This document shows, piece by piece, positions 55,088-63,514 of a DNA stretch of 64,000 bases. Source of the DNA: Amycolatopsis sp. GM8 (lineage in GTDB: Bacteria; Actinomycetota; Actinomycetes; Mycobacteriales; Pseudonocardiaceae); contig NZ_JAJKFK010000003.1 of NCBI RefSeq assembly GCF_021653975.1, positions 744,001-808,000 of the forward strand, in the 5' to 3' direction. Each line of letters starts with the position of its first letter. Position 1 is the stretch's first letter. The notes beneath the pieces are model-generated. The model searched no databases. It saw nothing but the letters and a program-made list of their open reading frames with translations, and was not told the origin of the DNA. The position numbers were made by a program, and so were the translations under genes.

Positions 55088-55354
55088 TCAGTCGCGGCTG
55101 CGCCGCCCGATGAGCATCCGGTACACGAGCAGGATGATCAGCGAGCCGAGGATCGCCAGCCCCCAGGTACGCAGGTCGAAGAACCGGCCGAGTTCGACGT
55201 GGAAGAGGGTCTTGCCGACCCAGCCGCCGACGAACGCGCCGCCGATGCCGAGCAGGATCGTGATGATGCAGCCACCAGGGTCCTTTCCCGGCATGAGTGC
55301 CTTGGCGATGAGACCGGCGATCAGGCCGAGCACGATCCAGCTGATGATGCCCAC
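55088..55354 (-). CDS. GlsB/YeaQ/YmgE family stress membrane protein
   Basis: The 88-residue protein has three short glycine-rich transmembrane helices, the first reading IISWIVLGLIAGLIAKALMP, followed by the motif GGCIITILLGIGGAFVGGW. These are typical of the transglycosylase-associated (YeaQ) family, small stress-induced membrane proteins. The GTG at 55354 has GGAAGGA upstream. Confidence 0.9.
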   Translation of the reverse strand: MGIISWIVLGLIAGLIAKALMPGKDPGGCIITILLGIGGAFVGGWVGKTLFHVELGRFFDLRTWGLAILGSLIILLVYRMLIGRRSRD

Positions 55355-55402
55355 AAACTGTCCTTCCGTTGGCGGTCACTGGCCGCACAGGATGACAGAT
55401 CG

Positions 55403-56026
55403 CTAGCCGACCTGTGGGGCGAGGGCGAGGGCTTCGGTGTCGACGCGGGTCAGCGTGGTCTGGTCCTGCTTGCCGCCGAAGAACGCGGACAGCACGATCG
55501 CCAGCCGGTTGCCCTCGGCCCGTGCGGCGTACTTGCCGTCCAAGAGCTTGGGCGCGCCGGAGATCTTCGCGGTGCCGTCGGTGACGAGGTCGTTGATGTT
55601 GCCGGTGCCGTCGCGGTCCGCGATCGCCTTGAGCTCCTTCGCCTCGTCCGACGTGGAAGTCTTCACCACCACGACCGACACGAGCACCTTCGTGCCGCCG
55701 GCGGTGGTCGTGTACAGCGCGCGGGACAGGCCGAGGCACGGGTGCGCGCCGAGCCACTTCTTGACCTCGCCGGTGGACTTCGCTGTGCAGTCGGTGGCGG
55801 CGACCGGCCCTTCGGCCGCGGTGAAGGCGAACTCCTTGGCCGGTGCCTGCGCGACGGGTGCGGCGGGCTCGTGGCGGATCAGCCACCAGACGAGCCCGGC
55901 CACCACCGCGACGGCGACCAGGCCGAGCGCCTTGAACAGCCGGGACCGGCCGCGCACGGGATCCGCCGGGATCCGGGGCAACGGTGCGGTGCCGCCGTGG
56001 GCCGGCGGGTACTGCGGAGCAACCAC
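55403..56026 (-). CDS. Membrane-anchored hypothetical protein
   Basis: The 207-residue protein has a Pro-rich cytosolic head (1-30), one transmembrane helix (about 31-49) and an extracellular domain of about 150 residues with two cysteines (DCTAKS and HPCLGL) and a regular alpha/beta pattern (VLVSVVVVKTSTSDEAKELK). I do not recognise a family; similar proteins are common in Amycolatopsis-like genomes. TACGGT begins 14 bases before the GTG, consistent with a leaderless start. Confidence 0.75.
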   Translation of the reverse strand: MVAPQYPPAHGGTAPLPRIPADPVRGRSRLFKALGLVAVAVVAGLVWWLIRHEPAAPVAQAPAKEFAFTAAEGPVAATDCTAKSTGEVKKWLGAHPCLGLSRALYTTTAGGTKVLVSVVVVKTSTSDEAKELKAIADRDGTGNINDLVTDGTAKISGAPKLLDGKYAARAEGNRLAIVLSAFFGGKQDQTTLTRVDTEALALAPQVG

Positions 56027-56075
56027 GAGGAAGCACCGTACCCGGCCGCCCCGGGTCCCGTGCCCCGAATGGGGA

Positions 56076-57101
56076 TCATGTCACTGCGCGCAGCACCTGC
56101 TCCACGTCACCGAGCGTGTTGTACAGGTGGAATCCGACCCGTGCCTTCCCCGCGCGGGCGCTCGCGATGACCCCGGCCGCCCGCAGCCGTTCGGTGTCGG
56201 CGTCGACGGACACGATCGCCGAGCCGCGGGCCGGCAGGCCGAGCCCGGCCAGGAACGCGTCGGCGAGCTGGACGCAGTGCGCCCGCACGGCGTCCAGGTC
56301 CAGCGAAGCCACGTACGGCAACGCGACCGCGGCGCCGACATGGGCCATCCACACCGGCGACAGGTCGTACCGGCGGGCGCCGGCGGCCAGCCGCAGCGGG
56401 AGGCCGTACAGCGACTGCCACGGGTCCTCCCCCGCGTACCAGCCCGCGCTGACCGGCCGGCCGCGTTCGAGCGCCCGCGGGTGCACCGCGAGCCACGCCG
56501 AGCCGCGCGGCGACATCAGCCACTTGTAGCCGACGGCCACCACCCAGTCGGCCCAGTCCAGCCGCAGCGGCAGCCAGCCCGCCGCCTGGCTCGCGTCGAG
56601 CAGGACGGGCACGTTCGCGGCCTCGCTCGCTGCCCGCAGCGCGTCCAGGTCGACCATGGCGCCGTCGGCCGACTGCACGACGCTCACCGCGACGAGGTCG
56701 TGTCCCTCCACCGAGGATGGCAGGTCCGCCAGCGGTACTTCGGTGACGGTCACGCCGGGTACGGCCGCGAACGGGAAGGTGACGCTGGTGAACTCCCCCG
56801 CCGCGACGAGCACGCGCGCGCCCGCGGGGAGCCCGGCCGCGACCACGCTCAGCAGCTGCGAAGCCGAGGCACCCACCGCGATCCGGTCCACCGGCACGCC
56901 CAGCACGTCCGCGATGCCCTGGCGGGCGAGCGCGACCGGCTCGTCGAAGTCGCCCGGCACCGCCGCGCCGCGCCGCCAGCTCTCGACCGACGCGGCGAGT
57001 TCGTCGGCCACGTGTGCGGGCGGGACACCGATGCTGGGGGTGTTGAGGTAGCCGTCGCGGATGTCGAACTTGGCTCCGAAAGCGATGCGCATACGGTCCA
57101 C
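56076..57101 (-). CDS. Class V aminotransferase-like PLP enzyme
   Basis: The 341-residue enzyme has the class V fold (NifS/isopenicillin epimerase type) with the PLP-binding Lys in AVGYKWLMSPRGSAWL (about 192), Asp in VLLDASQAAGW and His-like contacts VVQSADG. No cysteine-desulfurase loop with a reactive Cys is evident, so a kynureninase- or epimerase-like role on an amino acid is possible. Start at GTG 57101 or ATG 57092 is undecided. It is divergent from the rhomboid-like gene. Confidence 0.85.
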   Translation of the reverse strand: MDRMRIAFGAKFDIRDGYLNTPSIGVPPAHVADELAASVESWRRGAAVPGDFDEPVALARQGIADVLGVPVDRIAVGASASQLLSVVAAGLPAGARVLVAAGEFTSVTFPFAAVPGVTVTEVPLADLPSSVEGHDLVAVSVVQSADGAMVDLDALRAASEAANVPVLLDASQAAGWLPLRLDWADWVVAVGYKWLMSPRGSAWLAVHPRALERGRPVSAGWYAGEDPWQSLYGLPLRLAAGARRYDLSPVWMAHVGAAVALPYVASLDLDAVRAHCVQLADAFLAGLGLPARGSAIVSVDADTERLRAAGVIASARAGKARVGFHLYNTLGDVEQVLRAVT

Positions 57102-57153
57102 TCTGCCCGGACTCTAAGCCAACTCACAGCCGCTGGATGGTTCGCTTGTCAGG

Positions 57154-57915
57154 GTGAGCCCGCAAACTGGTGTCGTGCGCCAAGATCGTCCGCGCTGGAC
57201 CACGCGCGCCGCCGTGCTGCTGCCCAGCCCGTCGGCGACCCCGTTCACCTTCTGGTACCTCGCCCTGCTCCTGGTGACGACGATCCTGCAGCGCGCCGTC
57301 GGCGAGTCGGTCTCGGCGAAGCTGCTCGCCGGTGCCAGCACGGACGCGCACAACCTGTGGCACCGGCCGATCGCGAGCCTGATCAGCAGCGCGCTGTGGA
57401 TCGATGACGGCGGCTGGCTGGTGTACGTGCTGATCTTCGCGCTCGCGGTCGCCCCGCTGGAGCGCCGGATCGGCGCGGGCTGGACGTTCGCGGTGTTCGC
57501 GAGCGGGCACGTCCTCGCGACGCTCGCGACGGAACTGCCGGTGATGATCGCGCTGCAGCACGGCTGGCTGCCCGCGGCCGACGCGCGCTGGCTCGACATC
57601 GGGGTCAGCTACGGGTTCTTCGCGACGGCCGGAGCGTTGGTGCCGATCCTCGGCAAGCGGGCGCGGGTCGCCGCGGTGCTGCTGATCGAGCTGCTCATCG
57701 TGGTGATCTACCTCACGGACGAGCCGGGTTCGCTGCTGTCGATCGTGACCGTCGCGGGGCACGCGATCGCCGCGCATATCGGCATGCTGGGCTGGTTGCC
57801 GTGGTTGCGGCGGCGCGGATTGGTGGGCACGTTGCGGTTCCGGCCGCCGCACCGGGCGGCCGCGGAAGACGGGGTTCGCCCGGACGCTCCCTTGGCCGGA
57901 TCGGCCGCGCGATAG
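57154..57915 (+). CDS. Rhomboid-like membrane protein
   Basis: The 253-residue protein has six transmembrane helices in the rhomboid order. In place of the GASG catalytic loop it has DIGVSYGFFATAGAL (about 150-164; Ser about 153), and a His occurs in GHAIAAHIGMLG (about 203-214). It matches the actinobacterial Rhomboid_2-like group, whose protease activity is unproven. The phosphatase gene starts 11 bases downstream. Confidence 0.78.
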   Translation: MSPQTGVVRQDRPRWTTRAAVLLPSPSATPFTFWYLALLLVTTILQRAVGESVSAKLLAGASTDAHNLWHRPIASLISSALWIDDGGWLVYVLIFALAVAPLERRIGAGWTFAVFASGHVLATLATELPVMIALQHGWLPAADARWLDIGVSYGFFATAGALVPILGKRARVAAVLLIELLIVVIYLTDEPGSLLSIVTVAGHAIAAHIGMLGWLPWLRRRGLVGTLRFRPPHRAAAEDGVRPDAPLAGSAAR

Positions 57916-57926
57916 ACGATGTCGGT

Positions 57927-58691
57927 ATGCGGTGGCTTGAACTCGAAGGGGCGGCGAACGCCCGTGACGTGGGCGGGCTGCCCACAGCCGACGGCCGGAC
58001 GATCGCGGAACGCACGCTGCTGCGCGCCGACAACCTCCAGGGCCTGACTCCCAGCGACATCAAGCTCCTCGTCGAGGATCTCGGCCTGAGCACGGTCGTG
58101 GACCTGCGCAGCAGCCATGAGGTCGAGGCCGAAGGGCCGGGGCCGCTGCGGGCGGTCAGCACGGTGCGGCACGTGCACCTGTCGATGCTGCTCGAACAGC
58201 AGACCTCGGAGGAAGCGCTCTTCGCGCGGCGCGAGCGGGCGCTGGCGCGCTATCCCGACGACCCGATGTGCGCGCTGTACCTGGGTTATCTGGAGGACCG
58301 CCCGGAGAACGTGGTCGCCGCGCTGCGCACGATCAGCGAGTCGCCGAGCGCCGCGCTCGTGCACTGCGCCGCGGGCAAGGACCGGACCGGCGTGGTGGTC
58401 GCGCTTTCGCTGACCATCGCCGGCGTGGCGCGTGAGGTCGTGGTCGAGGACTACGCCGCGAGCGGCACCCGGATCGCCGGTGTGCTCGCGCGGCTGCGGG
58501 CTTCGCCCACGTACGCGCCGGATCTGGCGCGGCGCGGTGGCGGGGACGACATCCACCGCCCCCTCGCGGAGACGATGGACGCGTTCCTCAGCGAGGTCGA
58601 CCGCCGCTACGGCGGCGTGCTCCCCTGGCTCGGCGACCACGGCTTCGGCGAGCCCGAAGTCACCCGCCTCCGCACCAAGCTGGTCGCCTGA
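57927..58691 (+). CDS. Tyrosine/lipid phosphatase (PtpB-like)
   Basis: The 254-residue phosphatase has the P-loop HCAAGKDRTGVVVAL (residues about 145-159, Cys about 146), with the Lys-Asp after the loop typical of the PtpB/LipA-type dual-specificity enzymes secreted or cytosolic in Actinobacteria. ARDVGGLPTADGR (about 12-24) and VVDLRSSHE mark the family. No signal peptide. It is likely co-transcribed with the rhomboid-like gene. It may act on phosphotyrosine or phosphoinositides. Confidence 0.9.
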   Translation: MRWLELEGAANARDVGGLPTADGRTIAERTLLRADNLQGLTPSDIKLLVEDLGLSTVVDLRSSHEVEAEGPGPLRAVSTVRHVHLSMLLEQQTSEEALFARRERALARYPDDPMCALYLGYLEDRPENVVAALRTISESPSAALVHCAAGKDRTGVVVALSLTIAGVAREVVVEDYAASGTRIAGVLARLRASPTYAPDLARRGGGDDIHRPLAETMDAFLSEVDRRYGGVLPWLGDHGFGEPEVTRLRTKLVA

Positions 58692-58825
58692 CCCTCCCGG
58701 CGTGTTGGCGCCCCGCGCGGGCGTGTTGGCGCCCCACGTCGGTGATTTGGCTCGCCACGAGCAAAGTCACCGACGTGAGCGGCAAACACGCCGACGTGAC
58801 GGGCAAACACGCCGGGGCGGGGGCG
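58692..58825. repeat. Modular inverted repeat filling a convergent intergenic space (type B)
   Basis: The 134 bases between the phosphatase and marR stops are made of GGCGTGTTGGCGCC (58699-58712 and 58720-58733), CACGTCGGTGATTTGGC (58735-58751), its near-complement GCAAAGTCACCGACGTG (58761-58777; 2 mismatches of 17, 9-base loop) and GGCAAACACGCC twice (58781 and 58802). The modules match those at 40139-40256, 18 kb away. Confidence 0.85.
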
Positions 58826-59257
58826 CTAGTCGGGGCCCGCGTCGACGAAGCGGGCCAGTAGGGCTTCGAGGGTGTCCAAGTCGTCGGCGCTGAACTCGCG
58901 GAACAGCTCGCGGGCCGCCTTGCCCGCCAGCTGGTGGGCGGTGGCGAAGGCGTCCTCCCCCGCCCGCGTGAGCGTCAGCTCCGCCACGCGCTTGTCGGTC
59001 CTGGATCGCGTGCGCGTCAGGTAGCCGAGCTGCTCCAGGTCCTCGACCGTGCGCACCATGCCGGCCTTGTCGCTGCCGGTCTCGGCGATCAGGTCGCGCT
59101 GGGTCGAGACGCCGTCGCGCTCGATCAGCAGCAGCACCCCGAAGTGCTTGCCCGTCAGCCCGAGCGGCGCGAGGGCGTCGTTCAGCGCGCTCGCGGCACG
59201 CCGGTGCGACTGGCGCAGCAGCAGGCCGAGCCGGATCGGCGGACGTGGTGTCGGCAT
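58826..59257 (-). CDS. MarR family transcriptional regulator
   Basis: The 143-residue protein has the winged helix at about residues 32-100 (GKHFGVLLLIERDGVSTQRD, GSDKAGMVRTVEDLEQLGYL, and the wing RSRTDKRVAELTLT). It is divergent from the membrane protein/multicopper oxidase operon, with two operator-like repeats in between, so it probably represses both directions. Its -10 TAGGAT begins 12 bases before the ATG, indicating a leaderless mRNA. Confidence 0.92.
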   Translation of the reverse strand: MPTPRPPIRLGLLLRQSHRRAASALNDALAPLGLTGKHFGVLLLIERDGVSTQRDLIAETGSDKAGMVRTVEDLEQLGYLTRTRSRTDKRVAELTLTRAGEDAFATAHQLAGKAARELFREFSADDLDTLEALLARFVDAGPD

Positions 59258-59263
59258 CGGCCC

Positions 59264-59303
59264 ATCCTATGTTAGATTCATTTGAAACCGATTCATTTGA
59301 ATC
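59264..59303. promoter_or_regulatory. Two MarR operator candidates and divergent promoter
   Basis: GATTCATTTGAAAC (59275-59288) and the perfect palindrome GATTCATTTGAATC (59290-59303) are 15 bases apart. The marR -10 (TAGGAT, minus strand, 59264-59269) abuts the first. Such paired 14-bp dyads are typical of MarR repressors. Confidence 0.75.
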
Positions 59304-59321
59304 TACCTGGAGGGGGACTCC

Positions 59322-59702
59322 TTGACTGCGACGGAAATCGCGCCGCCACGCTGGCCGCTGCACGTCTTCCGGGTGACCTCGGTCGTGAGCGCGGTGATGC
59401 TGTTCGACCAGGCCGTCTTCGCCGGCCAGTTCCTGTCCGGCAGCTTCGGTTCGCTGCAGGTCCACCGGGACAACGCGACCTACGCGGGCATCTCGGTGCT
59501 CGTCTCGGCGGTCGCCGGGGTGCTGGTGCGGTGGCCCGGCCGGGGGCCGTGGTGGCCGCTGCTGGGGTGCCTGGGCATCTTCGCGATGGTCGCGCTGCAG
59601 ATCGTGCTGGGTTTCGCGCGACTGCTGACCGTGCACGTGCCGCTGGGGGTCGCGACGATCCTGCTCGCCGCCGCGCTGGCCGTCCGGGCGTGGCGCCGGT
59701 GA
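59322..59702 (+). CDS. Small four-helix membrane protein
   Basis: The 126-residue protein has four transmembrane helices (about residues 15-35, 50-68, 75-100, 102-122) and no cysteines or clear heme histidines beyond HVFR and HVPLG. The TTG at 59322 follows AGGGGG. It is coupled by GTGA overlap to the multicopper oxidase, so it may anchor it or bring electrons or copper. No family recognised. Confidence 0.75.
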   Translation: MTATEIAPPRWPLHVFRVTSVVSAVMLFDQAVFAGQFLSGSFGSLQVHRDNATYAGISVLVSAVAGVLVRWPGRGPWWPLLGCLGIFAMVALQIVLGFARLLTVHVPLGVATILLAAALAVRAWRR

Positions 59703-61177
59703 GCGGGCTGAGCCGTCGCGCGTTCGTCCGCGCCGGGCTGGCCGCCGGGGTGGGACTGGGCATCGGCGTCCCGCTCGGCCTCGGCGCGAGCGGTTCGGCC
59801 AGCACCGGCACCGTCCTGCGCAGCGGGCTGCCGTTGCCGACCGCGTTCACCCGGCCGCTCCCGGTCCCGCCGGTGCTGGCACCGGTGCGCCGCGACGCGA
59901 GCACCGACCACTTCGAGATCACGCAGGCCCGCGCGATGGTGTCGCTCCTGCCGGGCGTGCGCACGGAAATCTGGGGCTACAACGGGATTTTCCCCGGTCC
60001 CACGATCGTCAGCCGCCGCGGCCGGACGACCGTGGTCCGGCACCGGAACCTGCTGCCGGTGCCCACCGTGGTGCACCTGCACGGCGGCCGGACCCCGCAT
60101 GACAGCGACGGCTACCCGATGGACCTCCACCCGCCGCTGTCCACAACGGACTACACGTATCCGCTCGACCAGCGCGCCGCGGCACTCTGGTACCACGACC
60201 ACCGGATGGACTTCACCGGCCCGGGCGTGTGGCGCGGGCTGGCGGGTTTCCACCTGATCCGGGACGACGAGGAGGACGCGCTCGGGCTCCCAGCCGGTGC
60301 GCGGGAGCTACCGCTGATGCTCACCGACCGCAGTTTCGCCGCGGACGGTTCGCTGCGGTACCCGAGTCTCGACCCGACGCTGACGATGACGCCCGGTGTC
60401 ACCGCCCCGTACATGGCGGGCGTGCTCGGCGACGTCATGCTGGTCAACGGCGCGCCATGGCCGCTCGCGGACGTCGACGGCGCGCAGTACCGGCTGCGGG
60501 TCCTCAATGCCTGCAACGCGCGCCGCCTCGACCTGCGGCTCGACCCCGGCGGCTCACTGACCCAGATCGGCACCGACGGTGGCCTGCTCGCCACCCCGGT
60601 GCACCACGACCACTTCGAACTGGCGCCCGCGCAACGTCTCGACGCGATCGTGGACTTCTCCGCCTACCGGCCGGGCACGGAAGTCACGCTGGTCAACGAC
60701 TTCGGCGCGGGACGGATGGGCGAGGTGCTGCGGTTCCGCGTCGGCGAGCGCGCGCCGGACCGGTTCCGGCTGCCGGACCGGCTCTCGGCCATCGAACCGC
60801 TCGGCCCGCCGGTGGTGACCCGGACGATGCGCTTCGCGTACGAGGGTGCGAGCCGCGGCTGGACGATCAACGGCCAGGGGTTCGGCACGGACGTGATCGC
60901 GGCGCGTCCCGCGCTCGGCACGACCGAGGTGTGGCGGCTGATGACCGACTTCCACCATCCGGTGCACCTGCACCTGAACCCGTTCCAGGTGCTCTCCCGC
61001 GGGATCACCGGCCCGGGCGAGTTCGACGCGGGCTGGAAGGACACGATCGACCTGCGCCCGGCGGAGGAGGCGGCGATCGCCGTGCGGTTCGACGGCTACC
61101 GCGGCAAGTACGTGTTCCACTGCCACAACCTCGAACACGAGGACATGATGATGATGGCGAACTTCGAGGTCGTGTGA
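59699..61177 (+). CDS. Tat-exported multicopper oxidase
   Basis: The 492-residue protein begins with a Tat signal (SRRAFVRAG, then a hydrophobic stretch) and carries all copper motifs: HLHGG (about 125-129), WYHDHRMD (about 163-170), HPVHLHLNPF (about 419-428) and HCHNLEHEDMMM (about 473-484), so type 1, 2 and 3 sites are complete. It resembles CotA/CueO-like oxidases and could act on Cu(I), Mn(II), phenols or bilirubin-like substrates. It is the second gene of the MarR-controlled operon. Confidence 0.92.
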   Translation: MSGLSRRAFVRAGLAAGVGLGIGVPLGLGASGSASTGTVLRSGLPLPTAFTRPLPVPPVLAPVRRDASTDHFEITQARAMVSLLPGVRTEIWGYNGIFPGPTIVSRRGRTTVVRHRNLLPVPTVVHLHGGRTPHDSDGYPMDLHPPLSTTDYTYPLDQRAAALWYHDHRMDFTGPGVWRGLAGFHLIRDDEEDALGLPAGARELPLMLTDRSFAADGSLRYPSLDPTLTMTPGVTAPYMAGVLGDVMLVNGAPWPLADVDGAQYRLRVLNACNARRLDLRLDPGGSLTQIGTDGGLLATPVHHDHFELAPAQRLDAIVDFSAYRPGTEVTLVNDFGAGRMGEVLRFRVGERAPDRFRLPDRLSAIEPLGPPVVTRTMRFAYEGASRGWTINGQGFGTDVIAARPALGTTEVWRLMTDFHHPVHLHLNPFQVLSRGITGPGEFDAGWKDTIDLRPAEEAAIAVRFDGYRGKYVFHCHNLEHEDMMMMANFEVV

Positions 61178-61180
61178 GCC

Positions 61181-61687
61181 TCAGCCGAGGAACTCCGCGG
61201 TCGTGCCGGCGAGCGGGATCTCGGGCAGGCCGAGCTTCCGGTGGTCCCACGAGCGCACCCGCTTCGGGTCGACGCGGATCGCGACGCGCTTGTTCATCAT
61301 CGCCTCGACGGCCGGCTTCACCTCGTCGGTGTACGGGCCGGTGTAGCGCTCCCACACGCTGACGCCGACGCGCCAGGTCTCGCCGGGATCGTCGCTGATC
61401 ACCGCCTGGCCCTCGATCGAGACCCCGCGCAGCTTGTCGTAGGTTTGCCCGTCCTCGATCAGCACGGTGATCCGGTCGTCGCGGCGGAGGTTGACCGCCT
61501 TCTGCGACTTGGCCTTCGTCTCGAACCAGATCTGCCCGTCCACCACGGCGTACCACATCGCGACGAGATGCGGCATCCCGTCCGGCCCGAGGGTCGCCAT
61601 CGTCGCGACCCGGCTGCGCGTCACGAACCGCGCGATCTCGTCGTCGGTCATGCGGATCTGCGCGCGCTGGTTCTCACCCATGGTCAC
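61181..61687 (-). CDS. PPOX-class F420/FMN-binding protein
   Basis: The 168-residue split-barrel protein resembles the F420-dependent (Rv0121c/Rv1155-like) branch of the pyridoxamine oxidase superfamily: FVTRSRVATMATLGPDGMPH (about 21-40), WFETKAKSQKAVNLRRD (about 55-71), MNKRVAIRVDPKRVRSWDH. The GTG at 61687 overlaps the cysNC stop as GTGA; the ATG at 61681 is also possible. Being coupled to sulfate assimilation is unusual and may be just position. Confidence 0.82.
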   Translation of the reverse strand: MTMGENQRAQIRMTDDEIARFVTRSRVATMATLGPDGMPHLVAMWYAVVDGQIWFETKAKSQKAVNLRRDDRITVLIEDGQTYDKLRGVSIEGQAVISDDPGETWRVGVSVWERYTGPYTDEVKPAVEAMMNKRVAIRVDPKRVRSWDHRKLGLPEIPLAGTTAEFLG

Positions 61688-63513
61688 CGGTCCAGGAGGT
61701 TCAGGATGGCCAGGATCGTCGCGGCCATCGTGGCGGGGTCGCCGTCGCCGGGGCGGAGCACGACTTCCGGCGCGGCGGGCGCCTCGTACGGGTCGTCGAT
61801 CCCCGTGAAGCCGCGGATCTCGCCGGCCCGGGCGCGCGCGTACATGCCCTTCGGGTCACGCGCCTCGCACACCGCCAGCGGGGTGTCCACGAAAACCTCC
61901 ACAAAGGACAGTCCGGCGTCGGAATGCGCGGCCCTGGCCTTCGCCCGGTCCGCGCGATAGGGACTGATCAACGACACTATCGCCACGGTCCCGGCGTCGG
62001 CAAACAGCTGGGCGACGGCCGCCACCCGGCGCACGTTCTCGGCCCGGTCCTCAGGCCTGAACCCGAGGTCGGCGTTGAGCCCGTGCCGCAGGTTGTCCCC
62101 GTCGAGCAGGTACGCGGGCCGCCCGGCGGTGATGAGCAGGCGTTCCAGCTCGGCGGCGACGGTCGACTTGCCCGAGGCCGAGAGCCCGGTCAGCCACACC
62201 GTCAGCCCGCGCGTCGGCCGCTCGTCGCGCGTCACGGTGGCGGCGTGCCAGACGACGCGCGTCGCCGCGCCGGTGATCATCCCGGCCGCGACGGTGTTGT
62301 TCGTGGTGTCGTCGACGAGGACGAAGCCGCCGGTCGCGCGGTTGCGGCGGTACGGGTCGAACAGCACCGGCTGCCGGGTGCGCAGCTGGACCCGGCCGAT
62401 CTCGTTGAGCGCCAGGGAGTTCGCGGACTCGTCGCGGTGCAGCGTAGTGACGTCGAGCCGGTATTCGAGCGAGCGGACCTCGACCGTGGTCGCGCGCGTG
62501 GTGTGCCGCATCGTGTAGGTCGCGCCGGGGCTGAGCGCCGAGCGGTCGGCGAACCAGCAGACCATCGCGTCGAGGTCCTGGCCGGTGTGCGGGCGGTTGC
62601 CCGGTCGGCAGATCAGGTCCCCGCGCGCGACGTCGAGTTCGTCGGCCAGCTCGACCGTGACCGCCTGCGGGGCGAACGCCTCGGTGATCGCTTTCCCGCC
62701 GGGGCCCCAGATCGCCCGGACACTCGAACGGAATCCGGACGGCAGCACGAGAACCTCGTCGCCGGGCTTGAACACGCCACCGGAAACCGTGCCCGCGTAA
62801 CCGCGGAAGTCCCGGTTTTGTTGGCGGATCACGTACTGCACCGGGAACCGGGCGTCGATCAGGTTGCGGTCGGAGGCGACATGCACCTCTTCGAGATGGT
62901 GCAGCAACGGCGCGCCTTCGTACCACGGCATGCTCGCGCCGCGGTGCACGACGTTGTCGCCGTGCAGCGCGGAAACCGGCACGAACGTCAGGTCCGGCAC
63001 GTCGAGTTTCATCGCGAACCGGCGGAAGTCCTCGCGGATCTCCTCGAACCGTTCCCGCGACCAGTCGACGAGGTCCATCTTGTTCACGCACAATACGAGG
63101 TGCGGAATGCGCAGCAGGCTCGCGAGAAAGGCGTGCCGGCGCGATTGTTCGAGCACACCTTTGCGAGCGTCGACGAGCACGAGCGCGAGATCGGCCGTCG
63201 AGGCACCGGTAACCATATTGCGGGTGTACTGGATATGGCCGGGCGTGTCGGCGATGATGAATTTCCGGCGCGGGGTGGCGAAATACCGGTGCGCGACGTC
63301 GATGGTGATGCCCTGTTCGCGTTCCGCGCGCAGCCCGTCGGTGAGCAAGGCGAGATTGGGATATTCCTCGCCGCGGTCGCGGCTGGCACGTTCCACGGCG
63401 GCGAGCTGGTCGGTGAACAACGTCTTGGAATCGAAGAGAAGGCGGCCGATCAGGGTGGACTTGCCGTCGTCGACGCTGCCCGCCGTGGCGAGCCGGAGCA
63501 GTTCCTGGGCCAT
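61684..63513 (-). CDS. cysNC: Bifunctional sulfate adenylyltransferase subunit 1/APS kinase
   Basis: The 609-residue fusion has an EF-Tu-like GTPase (CysN; GSVDDGKSTL at about 12-21, DTPGHIQY, NKMDLVD) whose GTP hydrolysis drives APS formation by CysD, and a C-terminal APS kinase (CysC; GLSASGKST about 440-448, DGDNLRHGLN, GLSFVEVFVDTPL). The fusion is normal in Actinobacteria. ATG 63513 is one base after the cysD stop (TGA-A-ATG), so they are tightly coupled. Confidence 0.96.
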   Translation of the reverse strand: MAQELLRLATAGSVDDGKSTLIGRLLFDSKTLFTDQLAAVERASRDRGEEYPNLALLTDGLRAEREQGITIDVAHRYFATPRRKFIIADTPGHIQYTRNMVTGASTADLALVLVDARKGVLEQSRRHAFLASLLRIPHLVLCVNKMDLVDWSRERFEEIREDFRRFAMKLDVPDLTFVPVSALHGDNVVHRGASMPWYEGAPLLHHLEEVHVASDRNLIDARFPVQYVIRQQNRDFRGYAGTVSGGVFKPGDEVLVLPSGFRSSVRAIWGPGGKAITEAFAPQAVTVELADELDVARGDLICRPGNRPHTGQDLDAMVCWFADRSALSPGATYTMRHTTRATTVEVRSLEYRLDVTTLHRDESANSLALNEIGRVQLRTRQPVLFDPYRRNRATGGFVLVDDTTNNTVAAGMITGAATRVVWHAATVTRDERPTRGLTVWLTGLSASGKSTVAAELERLLITAGRPAYLLDGDNLRHGLNADLGFRPEDRAENVRRVAAVAQLFADAGTVAIVSLISPYRADRAKARAAHSDAGLSFVEVFVDTPLAVCEARDPKGMYARARAGEIRGFTGIDDPYEAPAAPEVVLRPGDGDPATMAATILAILNLLDR

Positions 63514-63514
63514 T

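Noticed and set aside
58692-58825. CRISPR-like array
   Set aside because: The repeats are inverted, of unequal spacing and without unique spacers of constant length, and no cas genes are near.
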